Positions 17,021 to 25,019 of a stretch of DNA of 42,529 bases are shown piece after piece. The notes beneath the pieces were generated by a model. That model saw only the letters and a list, made by a program, of their open reading frames with translations, did not search any database and was not told the origin of the DNA. The position numbers and the translations under genes were made by a program. The stretch comes from Isosphaeraceae bacterium (GTDB taxonomy: Bacteria; Planctomycetota; Planctomycetia; Isosphaerales; Isosphaeraceae): positions 1-42,529 of the forward strand of contig JANXSX010000139.1 in NCBI GenBank assembly GCA_025356475.1. Reading direction: 5' to 3'. Within the stretch, counting starts at the first letter, position 1. Every line of letters starts with the position of its first letter.

Positions 17021-17344
17021 ATGACCCAGCCGATCACTGAGGAAGCCCGATCCAGTCGCAAGACCGAGATCGGCGTTGTCACTTCCGATAAGATGACAAA
17101 GACCCGCCGCGTCGAGGTCGAGCGCCTTTTCCCGCACCCGAAGTACGGCAAGTTCATGCGCCGCCGCACTGTCTGCCACGCCCACGACGAAGCCAATACC
17201 ACCCACGTTGGCGACCTGGTCGAGATCATGGAGACTCGTCCGATGTCGAAGCTGAAGCGGTGGCGGATCGTTCGGGTCGTTCGGACCGGTGCCCAAGCGG
17301 CCCTGGCCGGCGAAGGTGAGACCGCGAAAACCGTCCAGGCTTGA
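17021..17344 (+). CDS. rpsQ: 30S ribosomal protein S17
   Basis: S17 is shown by the OB-fold core EIGVVTSDKMTKTRRVEVE, then HPKYGKFMRRRTVCHAHDE and HVGDLVEIMETRPMSKLKRW. It binds 16S rRNA helix 11 early in assembly. At 107 residues it is about 20 longer than E. coli S17, with an Ala/Glu-rich C-terminal tail. I start at ATG 17021 (MTQPITEEAR); the longer frame from 16769 overlaps rpmC and has no family sequence. A small hairpin follows at 17349-17365, then rplN after a 121-bp gap. Confidence 0.95.
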   Translation: MTQPITEEARSSRKTEIGVVTSDKMTKTRRVEVERLFPHPKYGKFMRRRTVCHAHDEANTTHVGDLVEIMETRPMSKLKRWRIVRVVRTGAQAALAGEGETAKTVQA

Positions 17345-17348
17345 GCGA

Positions 17349-17365
17349 GTCCCAACGTATGGGAC
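17349..17365 (+). other. hairpin between rpsQ and rplN
   Basis: GTCCCA-ACGTA-TGGGAC forms a six-bp stem just four bases after the rpsQ stop. A second imperfect inverted repeat, ATTCCTGATT (17373) with AATCAGAAT (17403), follows. There is no T-run directly after the first stem. Confidence 0.4.
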
Positions 17366-17465
17366 GTTCAGGATTCCTGATTTCAAAAGACGTGTGTCCA
17401 CGAATCAGAATTTTGAATGATGGTATCTTGAATCGAATTCGGAATCGACGGAAAGAGCGACTCCC

Positions 17466-17846
17466 ATGATCCAGATGCAAACTCGGCTCGACGTCGCCGA
17501 CAACACCGGGGCGAAAGAAGTCATGTGCTTCAAAGTCCTCGGTGGTAGCGCCAGCCGTTACAAGCGGCGCACTGCGGGGCTCGGCGACATCATCATCGCC
17601 AGCGTCAAGAAGGCCTCGCCCGGTGGCGATGTCAAGGCTGGCGATGTTGTCAAGTGTGTTGTCGTTCGCACCCGCAATGGTGCCCGCCGGACCGATGGCT
17701 CCTACGTCAAGTTCGACAGCAACGCGGTTGTTCTGATCGATAATGACAAGAATCCCCGCGGAACGCGTATCTTCGGCGCAATCGCTCGCGAACTCCGCGA
17801 CCGTCAGTTCATGAAGATCATCAGCCTGGCCTCCGAGGTCGTCTGA
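17466..17846 (+). CDS. rplN: 50S ribosomal protein L14
   Basis: This 126-residue protein matches L14 throughout: [48 protein letters not shown]-like [20 protein letters not shown], and [21 protein letters not shown]14 lies at the 30S interface and is the target of the silencing factor RsfS. A few extra residues fall in the loop around KRRTAGLGD. It starts the group L14-L24-L5-S14-S8 in the conserved spc order. Confidence 0.97.
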   Translation: MIQMQTRLDVADNTGAKEVMCFKVLGGSASRYKRRTAGLGDIIIASVKKASPGGDVKAGDVVKCVVVRTRNGARRTDGSYVKFDSNAVVLIDNDKNPRGTRIFGAIARELRDRQFMKIISLASEVV

Positions 17847-17892
17847 ACTCCACGCCCGCTCACGCTCTACTTTTCGACCAGGGTCGAATCCC

Positions 17893-18255
17893 ATGCATAT
17901 TCGTAAAGACGACTTCGTCGTAGTTATTACTGGCGATGACAAAGGCCCCGAGCCCCGCAAGGTGCTCCGCGCGCTTCCTGAGAAGAACAAGATTCTCGTT
18001 GAAGGTGTGAACCGGGTGTACAAACACCTGAAGCCCTCAGGCAAGAATCAGCAGGGAGGGCGGCTCTCCAAAGAGATGCCGATCAGCGTCTCCAACGTTC
18101 TATTGTTTAGCCCCTCGGCGGGTCGTGGTGTCCGCGTTGGCTACCGGTTCACCGAATCGGGCCAAAAAGAGCGGTACTGTAAGGTCACGGGAGCCTCTCT
18201 TGGTTCCGTCGGCCCCGCCAAGCCCGCGCGTGTCGCCGCTAAGGCGAAAGGATAA
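17893..18255 (+). CDS. rplX: 50S ribosomal protein L24
   Basis: This 120-residue L24 begins MHIRKDDFVVVITGDDKG, the KOW motif, and continues KVLRALPEKNKILVEGVNRV and YKHLKPSGKNQQGG. L24 starts 50S assembly at the 5' end of 23S rRNA. The protein is somewhat longer than E. coli L24 (104), with an Ala/Lys-rich tail, PAKPARVAAKAKG. rplE follows after nine bases, so the two are probably translated together. Confidence 0.95.
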   Translation: MHIRKDDFVVVITGDDKGPEPRKVLRALPEKNKILVEGVNRVYKHLKPSGKNQQGGRLSKEMPISVSNVLLFSPSAGRGVRVGYRFTESGQKERYCKVTGASLGSVGPAKPARVAAKAKG

Positions 18256-18264
18256 GACCCGACC

Positions 18265-18849
18265 ATGGCTCGCCTCCTCGACCAGTACAATACGACGATC
18301 GCCAAGGCCCTCGCCGCCAAGTTCAACGTCAAGAACGTGATGGCGACCCCTCGGCTCGATAAGATCGTGATCAACATGGGTGTTGGACGCGCCACCCAGG
18401 ACAAAGCCCTCATGGAAGCGGCTGTCGATAGCCTCACCAAGATTAGCGGCCAAAAGCCCCTGATCGCCAAGGCCAAGACATCCGTCGCCAACTTTCGACT
18501 TCGAGAAGGCAACGAGATCGGTTGCAAGGTCACCCTACGTGGCCAACGGATGTACGAATTCCTCGACCGGCTCGTCACGATCGCACTCCCACGAATCCGT
18601 GACTTTCGTGGTGTGAACCCGAACAGCTTTGACGGCCACGGGAACTTCACCCTGGGACTCGCCGAACAGGTCGTATTCCCGGAAATCGAAGCCGATCGTT
18701 TGCAACACTCCCAAGGTATGGATATCACCATCGTCACTACGACGAAGAGTGATGATCAAGCTCGCGAACTACTTCGCGCCTTCGGCATGCCGTTCCGGGC
18801 CCTCAATCAGAAGAAGGGTCAGCCTGCCGTTATCGCTGACAAGATGTAA
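18265..18849 (+). CDS. rplE: 50S ribosomal protein L5
   Basis: This 194-residue protein matches L5: KFNVKNVMATPRLDKIVINM, then GQKPLIAKAKTSVANFRLRE, and FRGVNPNSFDGHGNFTLGL. L5 forms the 5S rRNA complex with L18 and touches P-site tRNA. It is about 15 residues longer than E. coli L5, mainly in the C-terminal extension after DITIVTTTKSDDQ (RALNQKKGQPAVIADKM). It lies nine bases after rplX and 48 bp before rpsZ. Confidence 0.97.
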   Translation: MARLLDQYNTTIAKALAAKFNVKNVMATPRLDKIVINMGVGRATQDKALMEAAVDSLTKISGQKPLIAKAKTSVANFRLREGNEIGCKVTLRGQRMYEFLDRLVTIALPRIRDFRGVNPNSFDGHGNFTLGLAEQVVFPEIEADRLQHSQGMDITIVTTTKSDDQARELLRAFGMPFRALNQKKGQPAVIADKM

Positions 18850-18897
18850 TTGTTCCGAAGATTTCGTTTCCTCCAGCCTTGAACCGAAGGCGGCGCT

Positions 18898-19083
18898 ATG
18901 TCGACCAAGGCCCAGATGATCAAGTCGCAGACGCCTCGCAAGTTTGCGGTCCAGCATAGGAACCGTTGCAAACTTTGCGGACGTCCCCGCGCTGTCTATC
19001 AGAAGTTCGGCATCTGCCGGATCTGTTTCCGGAACCTGGCCAGCCGTGGTTTGATTCCGGGTGTCAAGAAGGCGAGCTGGTAA
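18898..19083 (+). CDS. rpsZ: 30S ribosomal protein S14, zinc-binding short form
   Basis: This 61-residue protein is type Z S14, with Cys at 24, 27, 40 and 43 ([20 protein letters not shown]) forming a zinc knuckle. The N-terminus [20 protein letters not shown] and the end IPGVKKASW are standard for the short form. S14 sits in the 30S head and is added late. Zinc-free long paralogues exist in some bacteria, but none is visible in this window. rpsH follows after 131 bp. Confidence 0.96.
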   Translation: MSTKAQMIKSQTPRKFAVQHRNRCKLCGRPRAVYQKFGICRICFRNLASRGLIPGVKKASW

Positions 19084-19214
19084 GATCGTCTTACCTGCCT
19101 CGTAGATTGAGCGAACCGCGTTCTTTGCCGTGAGAGACCTCCCCATCACGCCGACTTCGCCCTTAATTTAGAGGGTGGGGTTACCCGTGGTGGTTGCCGG
19201 AATCGATTCCCGCC

Positions 19215-19610
19215 ATGATGACTGACCCGATTGCCGATATGTTGACTCGGATCCGCAACGCTGTGCGGATCGAGAAGCCCTACGTCGAGATGCCCACCTC
19301 CAGGATGCGTGCGGGCATTGCCCAGGTCCTCAAGGATGAAGGCTATATCTGGGACTACGACGTCGTGGATACCAAGCCCGCCAAGACCCTGCGACTGCAC
19401 ATGAAGTACGGCCCGAACGGCGAACGGTTGATCACGAAGATCGACCGAATGAGCAAGCCCGGTCGCCGCTGGTATATCGGCTACAAGGAACTTCGGCCCG
19501 TCCTCGGTGGTATGGGTATCCAGATCCTCAGCACACCCAAGGGTGTCATCAGTGACCGCAAGGCCCGCACCGAGAAGGTTGGCGGCGAGCTACTTGCACT
19601 GGTTCATTGA
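19215..19610 (+). CDS. rpsH: 30S ribosomal protein S8
   Basis: This 131-residue protein has MMTDPIADMLTRIRNAVRIE at the start, FV-type core EMPTSRMRAGIAQVLKDEG, and the C-terminal ILSTPKGVISDRKARTEKVG with the STxxG rRNA-binding turn. S8 binds the central domain of 16S rRNA and in E. coli represses the spc operon. The ATG at 19215 (or 19218) is used since it gives the standard N-terminus; the open frame from 19194 adds seven residues. Instead of rplF following closely, 698 bp with a decayed hicBA pair come next. Confidence 0.96.
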   Translation: MMTDPIADMLTRIRNAVRIEKPYVEMPTSRMRAGIAQVLKDEGYIWDYDVVDTKPAKTLRLHMKYGPNGERLITKIDRMSKPGRRWYIGYKELRPVLGGMGIQILSTPKGVISDRKARTEKVGGELLALVH

Positions 19611-19661
19611 TCCCATCCCCTGTGCTGCAGATGCTGTGCTCGCCGACTTGAGGGTTCTCTC

Positions 19662-19864
19662 ATGATCAAGATCGCTGTGGTTCTGGAAGCCTGTAAGGAG
19701 GGGGATTCAGCGTCCATGTCCCCACTCTCCCAGGTTGCTTCAGCCAAGGTGAATCGATTGATGAGGTGATCGTCAATATTTGCGAGTCAATCGAACAGTA
19801 TGTTGAGGCGACCGAACACGATCTCGTTCCAGAACAGGATCATCAGATCTTTGAGCTTTCCTGA
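19662..19864 (+). pseudogene. hicB: HicB-type antitoxin remnant (frameshifted)
   Basis: ATG 19662 opens M-I-K-I-A-V-V-L-E-A-C-K-E-G, then the frame is lost at a run of five G (19700-19704). One more G would restore G-F-S-V-H-V-P-T-L-P-G-C-F, the classic HicB (partial RNase H fold) core. It then continues GESIDEVIVNICESIEQYVE to a TGA at 19862-19864. HicB antitoxins bind and block HicA and repress their own operon; this one lacks that continuity unless the G run is misread. The same frame stays open after the TGA for 37 more codons to a TAG, so the TGA may itself be a later mutation. It lies between rpsH and rplF, ahead of a damaged hicA, within the spc operon. Confidence 0.72.
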
Positions 19865-20009
19865 AAGCCCATCGTCGATGTGACTCGATTGGAATTCGTT
19901 GGTAAACCCAACGATTCTCAGCCTAACGCTGAGAAGAGTGTTCCGCGTGAATTGGTCGATACCTTGACTACGAATTAGCGATCATGACCAAGGTTTCGAA
20001 TGAGATAAG

Positions 20010-20321
20010 GTGCCGGCGAATGTCTCTTACACTCGCCTGGTATCAGCTCTTTAGCGAGATGATTGGGTTGTTGTCCGGCGACGCGGTAGTCACATCCAAC
20101 GGATCGAGCAGACTGAGGATGAGACCCAACAAGTCGCCGTCCCGACCCAACGTCCCATGAAACGTCGAATGCTCGCCCGTATTTTTGAAGCAGGTTGGTT
20201 TGACGATCGATCAATTTCTCGAACTTTTGAACTAAGACCCCGCGTCGGGTCGGAACCGGGCTTCGTCGCCTGGACCACGAACCCGACTTGCGAGAGGATG
20301 GCGGAATCATGTCCCGTATAG
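20010..20321 (+). pseudogene. hicA: HicA-type mRNA interferase remnant (in-frame TAG)
   Basis: From GTG 20010 the frame reads P-A-N-V-S-Y-T-R-L-V-S-A-L, then TAG at 20052-20054. It continues R-D-D-W-V-V-V-R-R-R-G-S-H-I, matching the HicA double-stranded-RNA-binding-like fold with its catalytic G-S-H His (codon 20091-20093). After that come VAVPTQRPMKRRMLARIFEA and SISRTFEL. Without the TAG this would be a complete HicA of ordinary size; a GAG to TAG change would explain it. The frame ends at 20319-20321, overlapping the rplF start. HicA toxins cut mRNA; this copy is most likely dead. The gene order hicB then hicA is found in many loci. Confidence 0.7.
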
Positions 20322-20860
20322 GTCGTAAGCCGGTACCCGTGCCGGCGAATGTCAAGATTACCTTGGCGGACTCGACGATCCACGTCGAAGGCCCCAACGG
20401 TAAACTCCAGTTTACTTACAAGCCGTCAATCACCGTCATTTATGACGCCGCTGCCATGTTGATCACCTGCGAGCGAGCTGACGACGAGCGGACCAATCGT
20501 GCTTTGCACGGCCTGGTCCGAAGCTTGGTCGCCAACATGGTGATCGGCGTGACGACCGGCTATACCAAGAAGCTGGAAATCCAGGGTGTCGGTTATCAAG
20601 CCCAGTTGAAGAAGGCGAACACGGTCGAGCTTCAGGTTGGCTATGCCAATCGTGTCGCTCTCGAAGCCCCTGTCGGCGTGAAGGTTACGGTACCTGACCC
20701 CACGCACATCGTCATTACCGGAGCTGACAAGCAAGCGGTTGGCCAATTCGCCGCCGTCGTCCGCAAGGTCCGCCCTCCCGAGCCTTACAAAGGCAAGGGT
20801 ATTCGCTACGAAGGTGAAGTCGTTCGTCGCAAAGCTGGTAAGGCGTTCGGCTCCAAGTAA
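20309..20860 (+). CDS. rplF: 50S ribosomal protein L6
   Basis: This 183-residue protein matches L6: MSRIGRKPVPVPANVKITLA, GVTTGYTKKLEIQGVGYQAQ, and the C-terminal PPEPYKGKGIRYEGEVVRRK. L6 has two similar domains and lies near the sarcin-ricin loop. The ATG at 20309 gives the standard N-terminus; the longer frame from 20288 adds seven residues. It overlaps the last 13 bases of the hicA remnant frame. The start is preceded by GAGGATGGCG. It is followed by rplR after 89 bp. Confidence 0.96.
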   Translation: MSRIGRKPVPVPANVKITLADSTIHVEGPNGKLQFTYKPSITVIYDAAAMLITCERADDERTNRALHGLVRSLVANMVIGVTTGYTKKLEIQGVGYQAQLKKANTVELQVGYANRVALEAPVGVKVTVPDPTHIVITGADKQAVGQFAAVVRKVRPPEPYKGKGIRYEGEVVRRKAGKAFGSK

Positions 20861-20949
20861 ACATGACCTTTCCCTGAATCCTTCAGGGGCTGGGCGTCCG
20901 GTCGGTATCGGTCGCCCCAGAACCCCCTAGCTCTGTCGAGGTGAGTGCG

Positions 20950-21318
20950 GTGAATCAGCGTAAGCTCGTCGAAGTGCGTCGGCTGCGACGCCAACGTCAT
21001 ACCCGGAAGCGATTGTTCGGCACGGTCGAACGCCCCCGTCTGGCTGTTTTTCGCAGCTCGAAGCACATCTATGCCCAGGTGATCAACGACGCGACCGGTA
21101 CCACGCTCGCCCATGCGAGCACCGTGGAACCCGCGATCAAGGGCTCGACCCCATACGGTGGCAATAAGAACGCCGCAACTGTGGTCGGCAAACTCGTCGC
21201 CGAACGTGCGAAAGCCGTTGGCATCGAACGGATTTGCTTCGATCGCCGTGGGTATAAGTACCACGGACGGGTTCAGGCCCTTGCCGACGCAGCCCGCGAA
21301 GCGGGATTGAAATTCTGA
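20950..21318 (+). CDS. rplR: 50S ribosomal protein L18
   Basis: L18 is shown by the basic N-terminus [20 protein letters not shown], then [20 protein letters not shown] and the end [19 protein letters not shown]. It binds 5S rRNA with L5. I choose GTG 20950 (122 residues) because GAGGTG at 20938-20943 lies six bases upstream and the length fits the family; GTG 20941 would add three residues and has no such site. A GC-rich hairpin resembling a dispersed repeat lies just after it. Confidence 0.95.
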   Translation: MNQRKLVEVRRLRRQRHTRKRLFGTVERPRLAVFRSSKHIYAQVINDATGTTLAHASTVEPAIKGSTPYGGNKNAATVVGKLVAERAKAVGIERICFDRRGYKYHGRVQALADAAREAGLKF

Positions 21319-21334
21319 CCATCGCCATGTTCTC

Positions 21335-21359
21335 GTAGGGCAGGGCATGCCCACCCTAC
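21335..21359 (+). repeat. GC-rich hairpin of dispersed-repeat type between rplR and rpsE
   Basis: GTAGGG at 21335 and CCCTAC ending at 21359 enclose the palindrome GGGCATGCCC. The motif resembles short GTAGGGTGGGC-type intergenic hairpins that recur in many bacterial genomes; only one copy was noticed in this window, so dispersal is inference. Confidence 0.45.
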
Positions 21360-21428
21360 TCAAGTAATCGTGTCGTCTCAACAGCGGGAGCCCATGATGG
21401 GCCTTCCCGGAGCACTAGGAAGGTTCAC

Positions 21429-21476
21429 CGGCCAGTCGTTCGGTTTACACCGAGTTTTCGACCCAAAGACTGGCCG
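21429..21476 (+). other. inverted repeat upstream of rpsE
   Basis: CGGCCAGTC at 21429-21437 pairs perfectly with GACTGGCCG at 21468-21476 across a 30-base loop, ending 24 bp before the rpsE start. It may form a leader structure for rpsE. Confidence 0.4.
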
Positions 21477-21500
21477 AGCTTTGACGCAAGGGGAAGAGTC

Positions 21501-21995
21501 GTGTCTACGGACAATCGAGATCGCGACCGGGGTGGAGATTGGTCGGAAAGCGTCGTCGCTATCCGACGTTGTGCTGCCGTGGTCAAGGGTGGTCGCCGCT
21601 TCAGCTTTAACGCACTGGTCGTTGTCGGCAATGGCCGAGGCCAGGTCGCCTGGGGCTACGGCAAAGCCAACGAGGTCCCCCCGGCGGTCGAGAAGGGCGT
21701 CAAAGACGCTCACAAACAGATGAACCGCGTCAACCTCCGGGGCGGTACAATTCCACACCGGGTGATTGGTCGGTTCGGGGCGGCCCGCGTGGTCATGCTC
21801 CCAGCTAGCCCAGGTACTGGCGTTATTGCCGGTGGTGCGGTTCGCTCGGTCGTACAAGCGGCCGGAATCACTGATATTCTCAGCAAGAGCTACGGCTCAA
21901 CCAACAAGCTCAACCTCGTCAAGGCCGCCATCGACGCCCTGAAGCAGTTGCGGACCAAAGAAGAGGTAGCGCGGCTCCGGGGAGTGACCCTCTAA
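21501..21995 (+). CDS. rpsE: 30S ribosomal protein S5
   Basis: This 164-residue protein has the S5 core: [20 protein letters not shown], then [20 protein letters not shown] and [20 protein letters not shown]5 takes part in decoding fidelity and mRNA entry; the [10 protein letters not shown] stretch is the region where spectinomycin-resistance changes fall. The start is GTG 21501 with GGGGAAGAG just upstream. Its stop TAA overlaps the rplO ATG (TAATG), so rplO is translationally coupled. No rpmD (L30) lies between them. Confidence 0.96.
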   Translation: MSTDNRDRDRGGDWSESVVAIRRCAAVVKGGRRFSFNALVVVGNGRGQVAWGYGKANEVPPAVEKGVKDAHKQMNRVNLRGGTIPHRVIGRFGAARVVMLPASPGTGVIAGGAVRSVVQAAGITDILSKSYGSTNKLNLVKAAIDALKQLRTKEEVARLRGVTL

Positions 21996-22450
21996 TGCAA
22001 CTTCACGACGTTCATCAAGGCATTCATAAACGCAAACGACGCAAGCGAATCGGTCGCGGCGTCGGCTCGGGAACCGGCAAGACCGCAGGCAAGGGGCACA
22101 AAGGCCACTCGTCTCGGCAGGGCTTCAAGCTCAGTGCGGTCTCCGAAGGTGGACAGATGCCGTTGGCACGCCGCGTTCCTAAGCGTGGCTTCGTCAATGG
22201 TGCGTTCCGGAAACACTTCGCGATCGTCAACCTCGACGCCGTCAACGCAGCGTTTGAGGCCGGTGCGACCGTCAACGAGGCTGCCTTACGGGCTGTTGGC
22301 CTTGTCAAGGGCCGGCACGATGATGGTGTGAAGATCCTCGGCGACGGTGACGTCACCAAGGCGCTCCACGTTCATGCCCCCAAGTTCAGCGAAACCGCCC
22401 GCGAGAAGATCACCGCCGCCGGTGGTACCGTCACCATCGCCAAGGCCTGA
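21995..22450 (+). CDS. rplO: 50S ribosomal protein L15
   Basis: This 151-residue protein has the Gly/Arg-rich L15 N-terminus: KRKRRKRIGRGVGSGTGKTA, then GKGHKGHSSRQGFK and GGQMPLARRVPKRGF. The C-terminal domain ends KITAAGGTVTIAKA. L15 organises 23S rRNA late in 50S assembly. Its ATG overlaps the rpsE stop by one base. In many bacteria rpmD separates rpsE and rplO; here they abut. secY follows after 119 bp. Confidence 0.96.
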   Translation: MQLHDVHQGIHKRKRRKRIGRGVGSGTGKTAGKGHKGHSSRQGFKLSAVSEGGQMPLARRVPKRGFVNGAFRKHFAIVNLDAVNAAFEAGATVNEAALRAVGLVKGRHDDGVKILGDGDVTKALHVHAPKFSETAREKITAAGGTVTIAKA

Positions 22451-22569
22451 CCTCTCCATTCTCTGCCGATCTCCTCCGCCCGGGGTGGCCGTTTCTGCCC
22501 CGGGTTGATTGATTTACCGACTGCCACGACAGCCGATCGGCGCTATGTTCGCATCCCAGGAGCGTTCCC

Positions 22570-23943
22570 GTGGGTAAGCTCTACACGATTCTGTTCAAGG
22601 TCCCCGAACTCCAGCGCAAGATCCTCATGACGGCCATGTTTTTGGCCATCTACCGGATCGGGTTCTATATCCCGCTGCCGATCGTCGACCAGACCCGCCT
22701 CCAAAAATGGCAGGAGACGATCAACTCCAACGCCATCGGCAAGGTCTTCGGCGCGGTCGCCATGTTCGGTGGCACGCAGATCGGCATGAGCACGATCTTC
22801 GGCCTCGGCATCATGCCCTACATCTCCGCTTCCATTATCTTCCAACTTCTAGGCTCGGTCGTTCCATCGCTCGAAGCCATGATGAAGGAAGGAGAGAGCG
22901 GACGGAAAAAGATCAACGAATATACCCGCTACGCCGCCGTTCTCTTATGTTTAGTCCAGAGTACACTCTGGGTTCAATATATGATGAACAATATGGGGGT
23001 CGTTTCGCCCGAATATCGAACATTTTGGTATGGATTTGTTTGCGTACTCACAATGACTGCAGGAACAATCTTCCTGATGTGGGTCGGGGAACAAATTGAT
23101 GAGTATGGGATCGGTAATGGAATCAGCCTCTTGATCATGGCTGGTATCCTTGCCCGCATGCCTGATGCTCTCTACCGACTGCTCTCGAACTCATCGCTCA
23201 AGCTGGCTCCTGAAGCGAATAAGTACGGGATTATGACCTTGGTGACTCTTGCCGCGCTCTTCATCGCGGTCGTCGTAGGTGTGATCGCGATCACCGAGAG
23301 TCAGCGGCGGATTCCCACCCAATCGGCCAAGCACGTACGTGGTCGCCGGGTTTACGGAGGCACGAAACAATACTTGCCGCTCAAAGTGAATCAGGCTGGC
23401 GTCATGCCGATCATCTTCGCCTCGAGCTTACTGATGTTCCCCCAATTCATCCTGAATGGGCTCGACACGGCAACATCCCGGTGGAGAAGTGATACCTGGT
23501 CGGTCAGTTCTGCCGTCGCCGGCTTCTTCCAGGAAGCGTCGAATGCCTTCCGGGCACAGGGTTATGTCTACACGGTATTCTATATCGTGCTGATCTACTT
23601 CTTCTGTTACTTCTGGACGGCGATCACGTTCAACCCTAAAGATATGGCCGAAAACCTCAAGGACTACGGAAGCTTCATCCCAGGTTACCGACCTGGACGT
23701 CGAACCGCCGATTACCTTGAGAAAGTCATGCTGCGGATCACCTACGTTGGGGCTGCATTCTTGAGCCTGGTCGCGGTGATCCCGTCTCTCATATCAGGTG
23801 CGCTCTCGGTCGATTACACGATCGCGTCGTTCTTGGGAGGCACCGGTCTCTTGATCGTGATCAGCGTTTGCCTCGACCTTGTCCAAAAGATCGATAGCCA
23901 CCTGATCATGCGAAACTATGGCGGCCTGGTGAGCAAGAAGTAA
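22570..23943 (+). CDS. secY: preprotein translocase subunit SecY
   Basis: This 457-residue membrane protein is SecY, the pore of the Sec translocon. It begins ELQRKILMTAMFLAIYRIGF. The plug region is near FGGTQIGMSTIFGLGIMPYI. The cytoplasmic loop has RRIPTQSAKHVRGRRVYGG and LPLKVNQAGVMPIIFASSLL, and a late loop has PGYRPGRRTADYLEKVMLR. Ten membrane segments can be counted. The start is GTG 22570; the preceding ATG-less stretch has no better option. The usual neighbour adk is missing; map follows after 14 bp. Confidence 0.97.
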   Translation: MGKLYTILFKVPELQRKILMTAMFLAIYRIGFYIPLPIVDQTRLQKWQETINSNAIGKVFGAVAMFGGTQIGMSTIFGLGIMPYISASIIFQLLGSVVPSLEAMMKEGESGRKKINEYTRYAAVLLCLVQSTLWVQYMMNNMGVVSPEYRTFWYGFVCVLTMTAGTIFLMWVGEQIDEYGIGNGISLLIMAGILARMPDALYRLLSNSSLKLAPEANKYGIMTLVTLAALFIAVVVGVIAITESQRRIPTQSAKHVRGRRVYGGTKQYLPLKVNQAGVMPIIFASSLLMFPQFILNGLDTATSRWRSDTWSVSSAVAGFFQEASNAFRAQGYVYTVFYIVLIYFFCYFWTAITFNPKDMAENLKDYGSFIPGYRPGRRTADYLEKVMLRITYVGAAFLSLVAVIPSLISGALSVDYTIASFLGGTGLLIVISVCLDLVQKIDSHLIMRNYGGLVSKK

Positions 23944-23957
23944 GCGAGCCTGGTGGA

Positions 23958-24788
23958 ATGATGAAAACCTCGAATGCGGGTAGGACCGGGACAGTGGCCA
24001 AGCGCGGAATCGTACTCAAAAGTCCGCGCGAGATCGGCTTCATGCGTGAGGCCGGTCGGATCGTTGCAGAAGCGCTGACGGAAGTTCGTCGCCTCGCTGT
24101 CCCGGGTGCCACGACCGCCGATCTCGATACGGCAGTCGCTACGATCTTCCGCCGGCACAACGCTACCCCGCTTTTCAAAGGTTATCCGTCCAGTTCCCCA
24201 GGCAAACCTGCATTTCCGTCCGTGATCTGTGCCAGCGTCAACGAGGTCGTCGTTCACGGGATTCCTAGCGGTCGTGAGCTTTGCGACGGGGATATCCTCT
24301 CAGTTGATACAGGATGCAGACTCAACGGATGGTGCGGTGACTCGGCGGTGACATTGCCGATCGGCAAGATTAGCCTCGAAGCCGAGAAGCTTCTCACGGT
24401 GACTCAAGCGACTCTCGATCTCGCGATTCGAGCGATGGATCGATGTCAGTACTGGTCGGAAGTTGCCAGCCTGATGGAAAAATACGTCAAGAGCCAAGGG
24501 ATGTTTGTCGTCGAGAAATTCGTCGGACACGGTATCGGCCAAGATATGCACGAAGAACCTCAGGTCCCGAACTTCGTGAGCGTCGGGCTTCGCAAAGCCG
24601 ACATCCGACTCGAGCCGGGGCTGGTACTCGCGATCGAGCCGATGGTCTCGCTGGGAACGAAGGACGTGCGTACCTTGTCCGACGGTTGGACCGTGGAGAC
24701 GAAGGATCGACGCTGGAGTGCCCACTTTGAACATACTGTGGCAATGACACCCGACGGAGCACGCGTTCTCACCTTCTTAGAGGATTGA
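23958..24788 (+). CDS. map: type I methionine aminopeptidase
   Basis: This 276-residue enzyme removes the initiator Met from new proteins. All five metal ligands are visible: Asp 117 (SVDTGC), Asp 128 (WCGDSAV), His 191 (VGHGIGQ), Glu 227 (AIEPM) and Glu 258 (HFEHTVA). The core starts near ILKSPREIGFMREAGRIVAE. The first ~18 residues are a short basic extension. It lies 14 bp behind secY, where map often follows (with adk between them in E. coli relatives). Start ATG 23958 or the next codon ATG. Confidence 0.96.
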   Translation: MMKTSNAGRTGTVAKRGIVLKSPREIGFMREAGRIVAEALTEVRRLAVPGATTADLDTAVATIFRRHNATPLFKGYPSSSPGKPAFPSVICASVNEVVVHGIPSGRELCDGDILSVDTGCRLNGWCGDSAVTLPIGKISLEAEKLLTVTQATLDLAIRAMDRCQYWSEVASLMEKYVKSQGMFVVEKFVGHGIGQDMHEEPQVPNFVSVGLRKADIRLEPGLVLAIEPMVSLGTKDVRTLSDGWTVETKDRRWSAHFEHTVAMTPDGARVLTFLED

Positions 24789-24842
24789 TCAAGTTCCCCG
24801 GAGCCCGAACGGAAAAAGCTCTGCGGATTATGAATAACGGCC

Positions 24843-24872
24843 TTGCGGGTTCGACCAACGTGATGGTATATT
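24843..24872 (+). promoter_or_regulatory. weak promoter candidate upstream of rpmJ
   Basis: TTGCGG at 24843-24848 and TATATT at 24867-24872 are spaced 18 bases apart, about 150 bp before rpmJ in a 231-bp gap. The -35 match is poor (TTG only). It could start the alpha-operon transcript, but this is speculative. Confidence 0.25.
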
Positions 24873-25019
24873 GGCCCAATTCGGCCATGGACCGGACCGT
24901 CCCCCGTGTCGCCCGCGTGGGAAACCATCCACGAAATCGATTGCGAACGCCAGTTGATTTTGGCCGGTGTCGGCCCTGGTCTCTTGCACGAGTGACGACG
25001 GGAAAGTGAGTCAGATTCG

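Noticed and set aside
24789-25019. Possible infA between map and rpmJ
   Set aside because: No IF-1 sequence in any frame of this 231-bp gap.
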